From NCBI GenBank assembly GCA_002354335.1, contig DELI01000005.1, positions 292,385 to 356,384 on the forward strand: DNA of 64,000 nucleotides, given 5' to 3'. The notes below the pieces were generated by a model. The model saw only the letters and a list, made by a program, of their open reading frames with translations, was not told the origin of the DNA and did not search any database. Both the position numbers and the translations under genes were made by a program. Source of the DNA: Sphingobacterium sp. UBA2700 (GTDB lineage Bacteria; Bacteroidota; Bacteroidia; Sphingobacteriales; Sphingobacteriaceae). Below, one piece after another: positions 55,998-64,000 of the stretch (position 1 is its first letter; each line of letters starts with the position of its first letter).

Positions 55998-57251
55998 ATG
56001 AGTTTGGATTTATCAACCTTAACCATCGATAGCGTTCAGGCCAAAGAACAGATCAAGGATGTTGTGAAAAGGACTCCTTTGCAATACAACCACCATTTAT
56101 CTGAGAAGTATGGCGCCGAAGTCTATCTGAAACGCGAAGACCTACAAGTAGTTCGCTCCTATAAACTTAGAGGAGCATTCAATAAAATCAGCAGCCTTAC
56201 GGCAGAAGAATTATCGCATGGTGTAGTATGCGCCTCTGCGGGCAACCATGCCCAAGGCGTGGCGCTATCCTGCAAACGACTGAACATCAAGGGTGTTATT
56301 TTCATGCCCGGCCCTACCCCTCGTCAAAAAATTACCCAAACAGAAATGTGGGGAAATGGCAACATCGAGATCGTTCTTACGGGCGATACTTTTGACGATT
56401 GCCAGAAAGGCGCACTGGCCTATGCTGCAGAGCATAACATGACCTTTATTCCTCCATTTGACGATATCAAGATCATCGAAGGACAGGGAACAGTAGCCGT
56501 TGAGATTCTCGAGGATCAACCGGATATTGACGCTGTATTTATCCCCATTGGTGGAGGAGGTTTGTCCTCAGGCGTTAGCTACCACATGAAAAGGTTTGCA
56601 CCAAAGGTAAAATGCTATGGTGTAGAACCGGAAGGAGCACCTTCTATGCAGGCAGCCTTAGAAAACGGCAGTCCAATTGAACTCGATCAGATCAACAAAT
56701 TTGTTGACGGCGCTGCTGTAAAGAAAATCGGCGCATTGACGTATGAGATCAGTAGCCAATTGTTAGACAGTGTCAAATCTATCCCAGAGGGTAAGATTTG
56801 TACCACGATATTGGAATTGTATAACAAAGATGCGATTGTCGTAGAACCAGCCGGAGCACTCTCGATTGCTGCTTTAGAATTTCATAAAGATGAAATCAAA
56901 GGCAAGAAGGTCGTATGTATCGTTTCGGGCGGAAACAATGATATCGATCGCATGAGCGAAATAAAAGAAATGTCGCTGCTTTACGAAGGCTTCAAACATT
57001 ACTTTATCGTTCGTTTCCCACAACGTCCTGGTGCTTTGCGCTTACTGGTAACCGAAGTTTTAGGTCCGAAGGATGATATTACGCGCTTTGAGTATATCAA
57101 GAAAACCGAACGTGAGCGCGGACCGGCACTTATCGGTATCGAGCTCAACGATCCAAAAGATTATACCAGCTTTATCGAAAGACTGAAATCCTATAAATTC
57201 GACTTCATCGAAGTCAACAAAGATCAAACGCTGTTTGAATATCTTGTATAA
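55998..57251 (+). CDS. ilvA: Threonine ammonia-lyase (threonine dehydratase)
   Basis: A 417-residue PLP enzyme. The PLP lysine is K56 in VVRSYKLRGAFNK; the phosphate loop is IPIGGGGLSSG. A single ACT-like regulatory domain occupies about residues 330-417 (HYFIVRFPQRPGALRLLV), against two in the E. coli enzyme. It makes 2-ketobutyrate for isoleucine. It has its own flanking terminators, so it may be partly separately expressed. Confidence 0.95.
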   Translation: MSLDLSTLTIDSVQAKEQIKDVVKRTPLQYNHHLSEKYGAEVYLKREDLQVVRSYKLRGAFNKISSLTAEELSHGVVCASAGNHAQGVALSCKRLNIKGVIFMPGPTPRQKITQTEMWGNGNIEIVLTGDTFDDCQKGALAYAAEHNMTFIPPFDDIKIIEGQGTVAVEILEDQPDIDAVFIPIGGGGLSSGVSYHMKRFAPKVKCYGVEPEGAPSMQAALENGSPIELDQINKFVDGAAVKKIGALTYEISSQLLDSVKSIPEGKICTTILELYNKDAIVVEPAGALSIAALEFHKDEIKGKKVVCIVSGGNNDIDRMSEIKEMSLLYEGFKHYFIVRFPQRPGALRLLVTEVLGPKDDITRFEYIKKTERERGPALIGIELNDPKDYTSFIERLKSYKFDFIEVNKDQTLFEYLV

Positions 57252-57285
57252 CCGTTCAACTAACCGTTCCTTATATTTAGAAATG

Positions 57286-57310
57286 GGGGCTGCGCATTGC
57301 AGCCCCTTTT
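57286..57310 (+). terminator. Terminator after ilvA
   Basis: GGGGCTGC (57286-57293) pairs with GCAGCCCC (57299-57306) around a 5-base loop, followed by TTTT. It ends the ilv-leu-ilvA cluster. Confidence 0.8.
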
Positions 57311-57410
57311 CATTTTCCATTACCCAATAAACCTATTCATACTCAATATTTTAACATTTCAACCTGCAAACTTTTTTAGGAAGGACTTGTTCTATTTGTA
57401 TACTAATCCA

Positions 57411-57418
57411 AAAGGAGG
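57411..57418 (+). promoter_or_regulatory. Strong Shine-Dalgarno site fixing the DUF2911 start
   Basis: AAAGGAGG lies 4 bases before the ATG at 57423. Such a full match is uncommon next to the weak sites elsewhere in this window. It favours 57423 over an in-frame ATG at 57297, which would fall inside the ilvA terminator. Confidence 0.75.
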
Positions 57419-57422
57419 ACAT

Positions 57423-57992
57423 ATGAAAAATATAACATTCCTAATCAGTTTTCTGCTCTTATGCACGTTTGGATACGCGCAGAAACCACCTATGCCGAAG
57501 GCAACGATGCCCGCTGCAAAAATGACAAAGGCCGATAAACCGAAACAAGTTGCAAGCCCGCTCGACAGTTCGACAGTGACTACCAGCGATGGCGTTACGA
57601 TCAATATCCGCTATGGTAGCCCTTCATTAAAAGGACGTGAAATAGGTGTAGACCTGGTGAAGCCAGGCGAGCGCTGGCGCACGGGAGCCAACGAAACCAC
57701 AACCATCGAATTTGACAAAAACGTAACGGTAAACGGACAAAAACTACCCGCTGGAAAGTATGGCTTAAATACCATTCCTGGAGAGCAAAGCAGCACCCTA
57801 ATCTTCAATAAAAATTGGCAACAATGGGGCACCAAATTCGAGGAAAAAGATGATGTACTAAAAGTCGAAGTGCCCAACGAAACAACCACAGAATCGCTGG
57901 AAAGATTAAAAATTACCGCAGACCAAACCGGTAAAATCCATTTGGGATGGGGAAACTACGGGTTAAGTATGGACGTAAAAGCAGATCAGTAA
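57423..57992 (+). CDS. Exported DUF2911 family protein
   Basis: A 189-residue exported protein with signal peptide MKNITFLISFLLLCTFGYAQ. The DUF2911 domain fills about residues 50-185, with conserved INIRYGSPSLKGREI, PGERWRTGANETTTIEF and PAGKYGLNTIPG. The family is common in Bacteroidetes and has no settled function. A low-complexity Pro/Lys/Ala/Met linker (about 22-45) precedes the domain. I chose the internal start because it gives a signal peptide and a strong ribosome site. It is a single gene, followed by repeat copy C. Confidence 0.85.
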   Translation: MKNITFLISFLLLCTFGYAQKPPMPKATMPAAKMTKADKPKQVASPLDSSTVTTSDGVTINIRYGSPSLKGREIGVDLVKPGERWRTGANETTTIEFDKNVTVNGQKLPAGKYGLNTIPGEQSSTLIFNKNWQQWGTKFEEKDDVLKVEVPNETTTESLERLKITADQTGKIHLGWGNYGLSMDVKADQ

Positions 57993-58027
57993 GCAACACT
58001 TGCTGGTCCAACCTCGTTCAGTACAGT

Positions 58028-58120
58028 TCCCTTTCAAACCCCTTGTAAACCCCTTGTAAACCCAATTCAAACCCCAATCAAACCCGCTCGGAAGCGGGTT
58101 TGATTGGGGTTTGAATTGGG
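58028..58120 (+). repeat. 11-nt periodic repeat element with terminal hairpin, copy C
   Basis: Five 11-base units (58028-58082: TCCCTTTCAAA, CCCCTTGTAAA twice, CCCAATTCAAA, CCCCAATCAAA) lead into a perfect 27-bp inverted repeat (58061-58087 with 58094-58120) with loop TCGGAA. It lies 35 bases past the DUF2911 stop. Because there is no T-run, the hairpin is not a classical terminator, though it would be very stable in RNA. Confidence 0.85.
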
Positions 58121-58432
58121 AGTAGTTAGTAGTTAGTATTTAGTAGTTAGACCTAGGGTGGGAATAGATGTAAGACATTAGATATTAGATTTTAGACAAT
58201 TTGACATTAGATATTAGACGGTATTGTCTTGTACATTGATTGATTTGGAAGGGAAGGATGGGTTGTCTTTGAACCAGGAAAGGAAGGATGTAAGGATTGA
58301 CAGGATCCTGTATATCCTAAAATCCTTCCTTCCTGGTTCAAGACAAATTTCAAAACAGTATCAAAAAAAAGCAGGAGTGAATTCACCCCTGCTCTAAAAT
58401 CTAATGTCTTATATCTTATATCTAATATCTAC
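58121..58432. repeat. Composite inverted repeat before the S9 peptidase 3' end
   Basis: It begins directly at the end of copy C with AGTAGTTAGTAGTTAGTATT words (58121-58157), then TTAGATATTAGA-type words (58175-58218). The inner arms are TTGTCTTTGAACCAGG (58263-58278) onward and the complement ending at 58346 (CCTTCCTGGTTCAAGACAA). CAGGATCCTG lies at 58301-58310. The right arm is of ATATCTTATATCTAATATC type (about 58395-58432) and reaches the stop of the peptidase gene. It is the same architecture as 39764-40213. Confidence 0.6.
58363..58393 (-). terminator. Terminator of the S9 peptidase gene
   Basis: AGCAGGAGTGAA and TTCACCCCTGCT (58370-58381, 58382-58393) pair with one mismatch. On the minus strand the stem is followed by a run of eight T (plus-strand A run 58363-58370). 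It lies about 35 bases past the peptidase stop. Confidence 0.7.
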
Positions 58433-60828
58433 TTTTTCTTCAAGTACTTTTCCAAAAACTGATCTTGCTCCCATAACAGGTGGAAGATATTTTCTTTGGC
58501 GGCATATCCGTGTGATTCGCGAGGTAGGATAACCATGCGAACTGGTGCGCCTAGGTTTTTCAATGCTTGGAAATAGCGTTCTGTTTGTAGTGTAAATGTT
58601 CCGGGGTTGTTGTCGGCTGCGCCGTGTACCAGCAACATAGGTGTTTTCATACGGTCGGCGCTCATAAATGGCGACATCGTTACATATAGTTCCGGATTGT
58701 CCCAGAAGTTACGCTGCTCGCTCTGGAATCCGAAAGGTGTTAGCGTACGGTTGTAGGCGCCAGAACGTGCGATACCCGCTGCAAACAGCTTTGAATTACT
58801 CAACAAGTGTGCTGTCATAAAAGCGCCGTACGAGTGTCCACCTACCGCAACGCGGCTGCGGTCGATATAACCTAGCTGATCTACGGCATCAATCGCTGCC
58901 TCGGCATTGGCAACCAATTGAGGGATGAAGGTATCGTTGGGTTCAGCATTGCCCTCGCCAACGATCGGGAACGCGGCATTGTCAAGAACGGCATAGCCTT
59001 TAGATACCCAATATACGAATGAGCCATAGTTAGGGAATGTAAATTCTTTCGGGTTGTTGGTGCTTTGTCCAGCTGTAGCCTTGTCTTTATATTCTCTCGG
59101 GTAAGCCCAGATTAGCAAAGGTAATTTCTCCTTTTTCGACTTGTCATAGCCAGCCGGAAGATATAAGGTCCCCGAAAGTTCCACACCATCCTTACGCTTA
59201 TAATTCAACACTTCCTTATGAACAGCTTCCAAGGATTTAAATGGGTTTTGGATATTGGTTACTGCCCTTTGTTTACCCGATTTGATATTCTTGCTGTAAT
59301 AGTTCGGGAAATCCTTTGGCGATTGCAAAGAAACGATGATATCGCCTTTATTGATATCCACAACTGATGAGATACGCTCTTGCATTTCAGAAGCCTTCGC
59401 CGTGTATAGGCGTTTCTTCTTTAAAGTCTTCAGGTTCATCTCGTCGATAAAAGGAAACTCTCCCTCTTTCGTATATCCATCGCCAATCAAGTAGATATTG
59501 TCTTTGTTGATGTACATACTGTAGGTTCCGAAATTGTTTTTATCCAAGTGTACTTTTCCAGGATCAGCATACACATCCTGACTATTCCTATCGTCGATCA
59601 GTTTCGTTTCGCCGGTTGTTGGGTTTAGCAAGAATGTTTTCACGTTTCTAGTATCATACCAACGAGAACTTACCAAAGCGTATTGATCATTCCCGTAGAA
59701 TGCGCCTCCAAAGCGGTCTGCTATTTTCATTAACGATTTAGGAGCATTGTTGAATGGTGCCTCCCAGTTGAAGAGCTCATCGCGCCATTCTGCGGGTTTG
59801 CTTGCATCACCAGCATCAATTGCTTCCACGTAAGATAGGGTCGCTGCTTTGTCGGGGCGCCAGCTAAATGAGCGTTTGCCCGGTCTTACCGAAGAGAATC
59901 CTTTAGGCATCACCTCAATCAGAGGTGTTTCGTTGACCTTTTTAACCAAATTGCCTTTTAAATCGTAAATATTGGTTTCCTGCGGGAAGTTATAATATGG
60001 AACTACATAGGAAAATGGCTTTTTCAAAGTACTCACCATCACATAATTGCCATCGGGTGAAATACTAGAGCCTACGTATAGATCGGCGCCTTTAAAGTTC
60101 TCTTCCTTTCCTTGCAAGTCAACCCATACCAGTTGGGAATTGCCCAATTCTATGAACTGCTCCTCATCTTGTGGAGTTTTCAATAGATCTTGGTAGGTAC
60201 GCAGTTGAGAAACCTGTCCGTCGCTCGTAGAAACGATAGGTCCGGCAGGAACGTTGTTGTCATCGATGCGACGTACGGGTGGAATAACTCTTTTATTTAC
60301 CAGCAATTTGTCGGACGTGCGATTCCAACGGAATGGCGCATCAAGTACCGCATTAAGCTCTTCGCGCGTTAATCTATCAATTCTGCGTGTCGCTAAATCC
60401 AACACGTAAAGTGCTGTTCCGTTTTCTGCAGTGATGGTAAAAGCTGCTTTTTTTGAATCTGGAGAAAAGCTTAGGTTGGCGATCAGGGCATTGTTAGGGA
60501 GGTTAAGCTTATCAAAAGTTTGCTTGCCGTCCATCGAACGCAAATCAATATCGTTGTAAAACACTTCATCGCTTGGCATGCCCGTAGCGGCATTCATACG
60601 AAGACCTGCCAATCGTGTTTCTGCCTGTCCCAGGTCAGTAAGACTTTTATAGGTTGGTCTGTATAGGAATAGCACCCAATTTTTGTCGGGGCTAATAACC
60701 ACTGCCGGGGGCCTTTGATAATCTGCCAATGCTAAGATTTCAGCCGATGGCTTTTGGTAGCTCAAGTTTTCTTGCGCGAAGCCCAGCGTACTTAACAAAA
60801 GAAAGACTATTAGAAAGTAATTTTTCAT
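58429..60828 (-). CDS. Secreted S9 family prolyl-oligopeptidase-like peptidase
   Basis: A 799-residue exported serine peptidase (signal peptide MKNYFLIVFLLLSTLGFAQ). A seven-bladed-propeller-like N-terminal region is followed by the alpha/beta hydrolase domain. The catalytic triad is S666 in GGHSYGAF, D739 in HGAADNN and H773 in ESHGYA. Expected to cleave short peptides in the periplasm, probably after proline or alanine (DPP/glutamyl-type specificities are alternatives). It is the only minus-strand gene between 39169 and the right edge, and stands alone with its own terminator. Confidence 0.93.
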   Translation of the reverse strand: MKNYFLIVFLLLSTLGFAQENLSYQKPSAEILALADYQRPPAVVISPDKNWVLFLYRPTYKSLTDLGQAETRLAGLRMNAATGMPSDEVFYNDIDLRSMDGKQTFDKLNLPNNALIANLSFSPDSKKAAFTITAENGTALYVLDLATRRIDRLTREELNAVLDAPFRWNRTSDKLLVNKRVIPPVRRIDDNNVPAGPIVSTSDGQVSQLRTYQDLLKTPQDEEQFIELGNSQLVWVDLQGKEENFKGADLYVGSSISPDGNYVMVSTLKKPFSYVVPYYNFPQETNIYDLKGNLVKKVNETPLIEVMPKGFSSVRPGKRSFSWRPDKAATLSYVEAIDAGDASKPAEWRDELFNWEAPFNNAPKSLMKIADRFGGAFYGNDQYALVSSRWYDTRNVKTFLLNPTTGETKLIDDRNSQDVYADPGKVHLDKNNFGTYSMYINKDNIYLIGDGYTKEGEFPFIDEMNLKTLKKKRLYTAKASEMQERISSVVDINKGDIIVSLQSPKDFPNYYSKNIKSGKQRAVTNIQNPFKSLEAVHKEVLNYKRKDGVELSGTLYLPAGYDKSKKEKLPLLIWAYPREYKDKATAGQSTNNPKEFTFPNYGSFVYWVSKGYAVLDNAAFPIVGEGNAEPNDTFIPQLVANAEAAIDAVDQLGYIDRSRVAVGGHSYGAFMTAHLLSNSKLFAAGIARSGAYNRTLTPFGFQSEQRNFWDNPELYVTMSPFMSADRMKTPMLLVHGAADNNPGTFTLQTERYFQALKNLGAPVRMVILPRESHGYAAKENIFHLLWEQDQFLEKYLKKK

Positions 60829-61308
60829 AATGCAATTGTTAATATTAATTCAATGTTATTTTTGGAAGTCCTAAAATACTGAATTAAATGGGTTAAAGGC
60901 TATTGCGACAAGTCTTTTACAGAGGCGGTTATTTTTAGGTTAATTTCTTGTAATTTTGGATGTGATTTTCATATAACAAATTGGAATAAAAAGCCTATAA
61001 TTTGAGGATAAAATGACACTAAAAAAACGGAACAAATTGCGGTGAATTTTATGTGGCAAATTCCTCATATCAAGTTATCCACATCCTTGAACCCTTGAAA
61101 ATCAGCACCTTATTATTACCCATGTGTTGCCAAGCGCGTTTTAAGCGGATAGTTGTGGACAATGTGGAAAAGTATCACTTAGTATCTGGAGATATTAATG
61201 GGATATTTGTTCTTGTTGAGAATGTAACCTTCTCCAATCAATCGTTTTTTTATTTATCAAAGTTCCGAACTCCACAACCGAGCTTGGGATTTTCAAACTT
61301 AATATAAC
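60829..61308. other. Divergent region upstream of the nrd operon
   Basis: 480 bases between the leftward S9 peptidase and the rightward nrd genes. It holds a cluster of DnaA-box-like sequences (61075-61171). A frame of 84 codons at 61053-61307 shows no protein-like features and I do not call it. I see no clear NrdR box or cobalamin riboswitch. Confidence 0.5.
61075..61171. promoter_or_regulatory. Cluster of three DnaA-box-like 9-mers upstream of nrd genes
   Basis: TTATCCACA at 61075-61083 (plus strand, perfect consensus), then on the minus strand TTGTCCACA (61162-61154) and TTTTCCACA (61171-61163), two adjacent 9-mers. DnaA is known to control nrdAB in E. coli through upstream boxes. A similar link here is inference. 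Confidence 0.5.
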
Positions 61309-61542
61309 ATGGCAAGAATCATTAAATTCGAAAAAAATGACTGTGCACCATGCGCACAGGTATCGGCATACTTAGACAACAAAGGTATTGCCTACGAAAC
61401 TATTAATCCATTCGACGAGCCGGAATTAGCAGTTAAGTTTAAAGTTCGAACGGTGCCTACGGTAATCGTATTAGAAAACGACGAAATTAAGAATCGTATC
61501 ATTGGATTTAACCCTGCCGAGTTAGATCAGATCGCATTATAA
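61309..61542 (+). CDS. Thioredoxin/NrdH-like thiol protein
   Basis: A 77-residue thioredoxin-fold protein with the redox motif CAPC (residues about 14-17) and the cis-proline segment VRTVPTVIVL. NrdH-type proteins reduce class Ib ribonucleotide reductase. Position directly before nrdI (24-base gap) supports that role, but the CAPC motif differs from the usual NrdH CVQC, so I leave the symbol empty. Confidence 0.85.
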   Translation: MARIIKFEKNDCAPCAQVSAYLDNKGIAYETINPFDEPELAVKFKVRTVPTVIVLENDEIKNRIIGFNPAELDQIAL

Positions 61543-61566
61543 TATTAAATCATTTAGCCTATATCT

Positions 61567-61974
61567 ATGATTTATCTATATTACGACTCACGAACAGGCA
61601 ATGTGGAGCGCTTTATCAATAAAGTGATCCAGGTGACAGGATGGACAGCCATCCGTATCCAAGAAGATACGGTGATTACTGAGCCCGGTCATTTAGTAAC
61701 CTATACCACCAATTTCGGCAAGGTTCCTGATAAGACCGAAGGTTTCGCGAATAAATTCGCTGAGCACCTTTACTCGGTCACCTCTAGTGGTAACCGTAAC
61801 TGGGGACGAAACTACGCGATTGCAGCGGAGAAAATTTCGGACCATTATGCCATTCCTTTGGCAATGAAATTTGAACTTTCAGGCACATTGGAAGATATTA
61901 ATCAATTTATTGACATCATCAAAAATCAGCACTATGATAGCAAACGAGGTAGCGAAAAATTGGATATTGCTTAA
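61567..61974 (+). CDS. nrdI: NrdI, flavodoxin-like activator of class Ib ribonucleotide reductase
   Basis: A 135-residue flavodoxin-fold protein; MIYLYYDSRTGNVERFINKV and the YTTNFGKVP and SSGNRNWGRNYA segments bind FMN. NrdI supplies the oxidant that builds the manganese-tyrosyl cofactor of NrdF. It overlaps the likely nrdE start by 41 bases. nrdF should follow nrdE beyond the window. Confidence 0.95.
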   Translation: MIYLYYDSRTGNVERFINKVIQVTGWTAIRIQEDTVITEPGHLVTYTTNFGKVPDKTEGFANKFAEHLYSVTSSGNRNWGRNYAIAAEKISDHYAIPLAMKFELSGTLEDINQFIDIIKNQHYDSKRGSEKLDIA

Positions 61975-64000
61975 CAACGAAATCATGATCAAACATGATG
62001 ACGAGTTCAGTCTCCACAAAGATAAAGAGGCTGTACGCGCCTATTTCCTTGAATATGTAAACAAGAATACCGTATTCTTTTACACATTGAAGGAGAAAGT
62101 AGATTATTTAATAGAAAACAACTATTATATTGATTTCTATGAATGGTTTACATTTGAGCAAATGGAAGAGGTTTACAACTATGTATTCGCTAAGAAATTC
62201 CGTTTCCAATCGTTCATGGCTGCATTTAAATTCTTCCAAAGTTACGCCTTGCGCGATGACTCTGGCGAGAAGTTTTTAGAGCGCTATGAAGACCGCGTTG
62301 TTGCTGTATCTTTGTTCTTGGCAAGAGAAGAGGGCGTGCAGAAAGCTATCGAGTATGCAGAAATCATGATCAATCAAGAATATCAGCCCGCTACCCCGAC
62401 ATTCTTGAACGCTGGAAAGAAACGTTCTGGCGAGTTGGTTTCCTGTTTCCTAGATGAAATTGGTGATAACTTGAACGGTATTGGCTATGCGGTAGATTCA
62501 GCGATGAAGCTTTCATCTATCGGTGGTGGAGTATCTTTTAACATCTCTAAGATTCGCGCTCGTGGTGAGGCAATCAAAGGTGTTGAAGGCCGTGCAGGCG
62601 GTGTATTGCCTATCATGAAGATCATGGAAGATACATTCTCTTACGCTAATCAATTAGGACAACGTCCGGGCGCAGGAGCTGTATATTTAAATATTTTCCA
62701 CTCGGATATCGAAGAGTTCTTAGACTGTAAGAAAATCAACGTTGACGAGAAGGTGCGTATCAAGTCATTGTCTATCGGTATCATCGTTCCTGATAAATTC
62801 ATGGAATTGGCGGAGAAAGATGAGCCTTGCTACTTAATTTACCCACACACGGTAATGCAAGAGTATGGTAAATACCTGGACGAGTTGGATATGGATGAGA
62901 TGTACGATGAATTGATCACCAATCCAAATGTTAAGAAGAAAAAGATCAATGCGCGTCACTTATTAGTGAAAATTGCACAGACACAAAAAGAATCGGGATA
63001 TCCATATATCTTCTTCAAGGAGAACACCAACCGCGAGCATGCTTTAAATGGCATTGGAAAGGTTAAATTCTCGAACTTGTGTACTGAGATTATGCAGGTT
63101 TCGGAAGTGTCGGATATCAATATCTACGGTAAAGAAGATACCATCCGTTACGGTATTTCTTGTAACCTGGGTTCTTTGAACGTGGCGACCGTTATGGACA
63201 ACAAACGCATCAAGGAAACGGTAAAAACAGCAATGCGTGCATTGACCGTAGTTACCGACGTGACGAACATCGAGATGGTTCCATCGATTGCTAAAGCTAA
63301 CAAGGAATTACACTCTGTTGGTTTAGGGGCAATGAACTTACATGGTTACTTAGCGAAGAGCTTCATCATGTATGAATCTACAGAAGCATTAGACTTTGCA
63401 AATACGTTCTTCATGATGATGAACTACTACTCGATCGAAGCTTCTATGGAGATTGCGAAAGAGCGCGGTAGAACATTTGTAGGCTTTGAGAAATCTGCAT
63501 ATGCTGACGGATCATACTTCGATAAGTACTTAAACCGTGATTACTTACCAAAAACAGATAAGGTTAAAGAATTATTCGCGGGCGTTCATATCCCTACAGT
63601 TGAGGATTGGGATAACTTGAAAGCTCAGGTAAAAGAGCACGGTATTTACCATGCTTACCGCTTGGCAATCGCTCCTAACCAGTCTACATCATACATCATG
63701 AATGCTACGGCTTCTGTTATGCCGATTGTAGATATCATCGAAGTAAGAGAGTACGGAGATAGTACAACCTACTACCCTATGCCTTACTTAACGAACGACA
63801 ACTACTTCTACTTCAAGTCTGCCTATGATATGGATCAGATGAAAGTGTTGAAATTGATCTCGGTTATCCAACGTCATATTGACCAAGGGGTATCGACTAT
63901 CCTTCACACGAATTCTAAGGATTCTACACGCGACTTAGCGAAGTATTATATCTATGCGCATAAATTAGGATTGAAGTCCTTGTATTACACAAGAACGCGT
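61934..64000 (+). CDS. nrdE: Class Ib ribonucleoside-diphosphate reductase alpha subunit (3'-truncated)
   Basis: 689 codons are visible before the right edge. The N-terminal region (MIANEVAKNWILLNNEIM) leads into the catalytic barrel. Active-site parts include SGELVSCFLDEIGD and SNLCTEIM, whose cysteines belong to the thiyl/redox set, SIGGGVSFNISK, and NQSTSYIMNATASVMPI. It reduces ribonucleoside diphosphates to deoxyribonucleotides. I take the ATG at 61934 because the extra 17 residues read as a typical NrdE start; the ATG at 61985 is the alternative. The neighbouring nrdI marks class Ib. Confidence 0.93.
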   Translation, partial: MIANEVAKNWILLNNEIMIKHDDEFSLHKDKEAVRAYFLEYVNKNTVFFYTLKEKVDYLIENNYYIDFYEWFTFEQMEEVYNYVFAKKFRFQSFMAAFKFFQSYALRDDSGEKFLERYEDRVVAVSLFLAREEGVQKAIEYAEIMINQEYQPATPTFLNAGKKRSGELVSCFLDEIGDNLNGIGYAVDSAMKLSSIGGGVSFNISKIRARGEAIKGVEGRAGGVLPIMKIMEDTFSYANQLGQRPGAGAVYLNIFHSDIEEFLDCKKINVDEKVRIKSLSIGIIVPDKFMELAEKDEPCYLIYPHTVMQEYGKYLDELDMDEMYDELITNPNVKKKKINARHLLVKIAQTQKESGYPYIFFKENTNREHALNGIGKVKFSNLCTEIMQVSEVSDINIYGKEDTIRYGISCNLGSLNVATVMDNKRIKETVKTAMRALTVVTDVTNIEMVPSIAKANKELHSVGLGAMNLHGYLAKSFIMYESTEALDFANTFFMMMNYYSIEASMEIAKERGRTFVGFEKSAYADGSYFDKYLNRDYLPKTDKVKELFAGVHIPTVEDWDNLKAQVKEHGIYHAYRLAIAPNQSTSYIMNATASVMPIVDIIEVREYGDSTTYYPMPYLTNDNYFYFKSAYDMDQMKVLKLISVIQRHIDQGVSTILHTNSKDSTRDLAKYYIYAHKLGLKSLYYTRTR

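Noticed and set aside
57297..57422. 42-residue N-terminal extension of the DUF2911 protein
   Set aside because: It would start inside the ilvA terminator and hide the signal peptide; the AAAGGAGG site favours 57423.
61053..61307. 84-codon frame upstream of the nrd genes
   Set aside because: No recognisable domain, ends 2 bases before the thioredoxin-like gene, and covers the DnaA-box-like cluster; its codon content looks like AT-rich non-coding DNA.
60829..61308. Chromosomal replication origin
   Set aside because: Only three boxes, no clear AT-rich unwinding block next to them, and no dnaA, dnaN or gyrase genes; regulation of nrd is simpler.

Overview
The window looks like chromosomal DNA from a Bacteroidetes bacterium, most likely family Sphingobacteriaceae (Sphingobacterium-like). 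The signs are a SusC/SusD pair in a sugar-degradation locus, an isolated atpD-atpC pair with a short epsilon subunit, one long ilv-leu cluster, generally weak Shine-Dalgarno sites, and a TTTG / TAnnTTTG-type promoter candidate. The species is inferred from gene content and style only. I see no tRNA, rRNA, CRISPR array, transposase or prophage.

Layout. Positions 1-4221 (minus strand) hold an ebo cluster in the order eboA-B-C-D-E; eboE runs off the left edge. The set is widespread but its product is unknown. Positions 4269-12327 (minus) are a tight six-gene operon: a lipoprotein fusing a propeller-type domain to a cytochrome c domain, a DUF4432 mutarotase-like protein, a cupin, a TIM-barrel sugar isomerase, a Gfo/Idh/MocA oxidoreductase and a DUF1080 lipoprotein. 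It reads as an oxidative (keto-sugar) glycoside route. Positions 12930-16041 hold two exported hydrolases (M28 peptidase, CocE/NonD). Positions 16054-29458 (minus) are a pectin/rhamnogalacturonan-type utilisation locus: SusC, SusD, PhyH dioxygenase, sugar isomerase, GH106-like rhamnosidase and three GH28-type beta-helix proteins, the middle one half length. Positions 30064-35968 (minus) hold the matching L-rhamnose pathway: rhaT, a fused aldolase/dehydrogenase, rhaI and rhaB. Positions 36185-38711 (minus) hold a ketone-body module in which a thiolase gene sits between the two CoA-transferase subunits.

From 39169 the genes are on the plus strand: a small membrane coiled-coil protein, atpD-atpC, then ilvE-D-B-N, a DinB protein, ilvC, leuC, a broken monooxygenase gene, leuD, a double ABC ATPase, leuB, leuA and ilvA. 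Together these cover isoleucine, valine and leucine synthesis. A DUF2911 protein, a minus-strand S9 peptidase and the start of a class Ib ribonucleotide reductase operon (thioredoxin-like protein, nrdI, partial nrdE) follow.

The least explained structure lies between genes. Three copies of a dispersed element consist of 11-nt units ending in a long hairpin with a CGGA-containing loop (12777-12851, 29816-29934, 58028-58120). A second family of composite inverted repeats lies around atpD and before the S9 peptidase. Three DnaA-box-like 9-mers lie upstream of the nrd operon.
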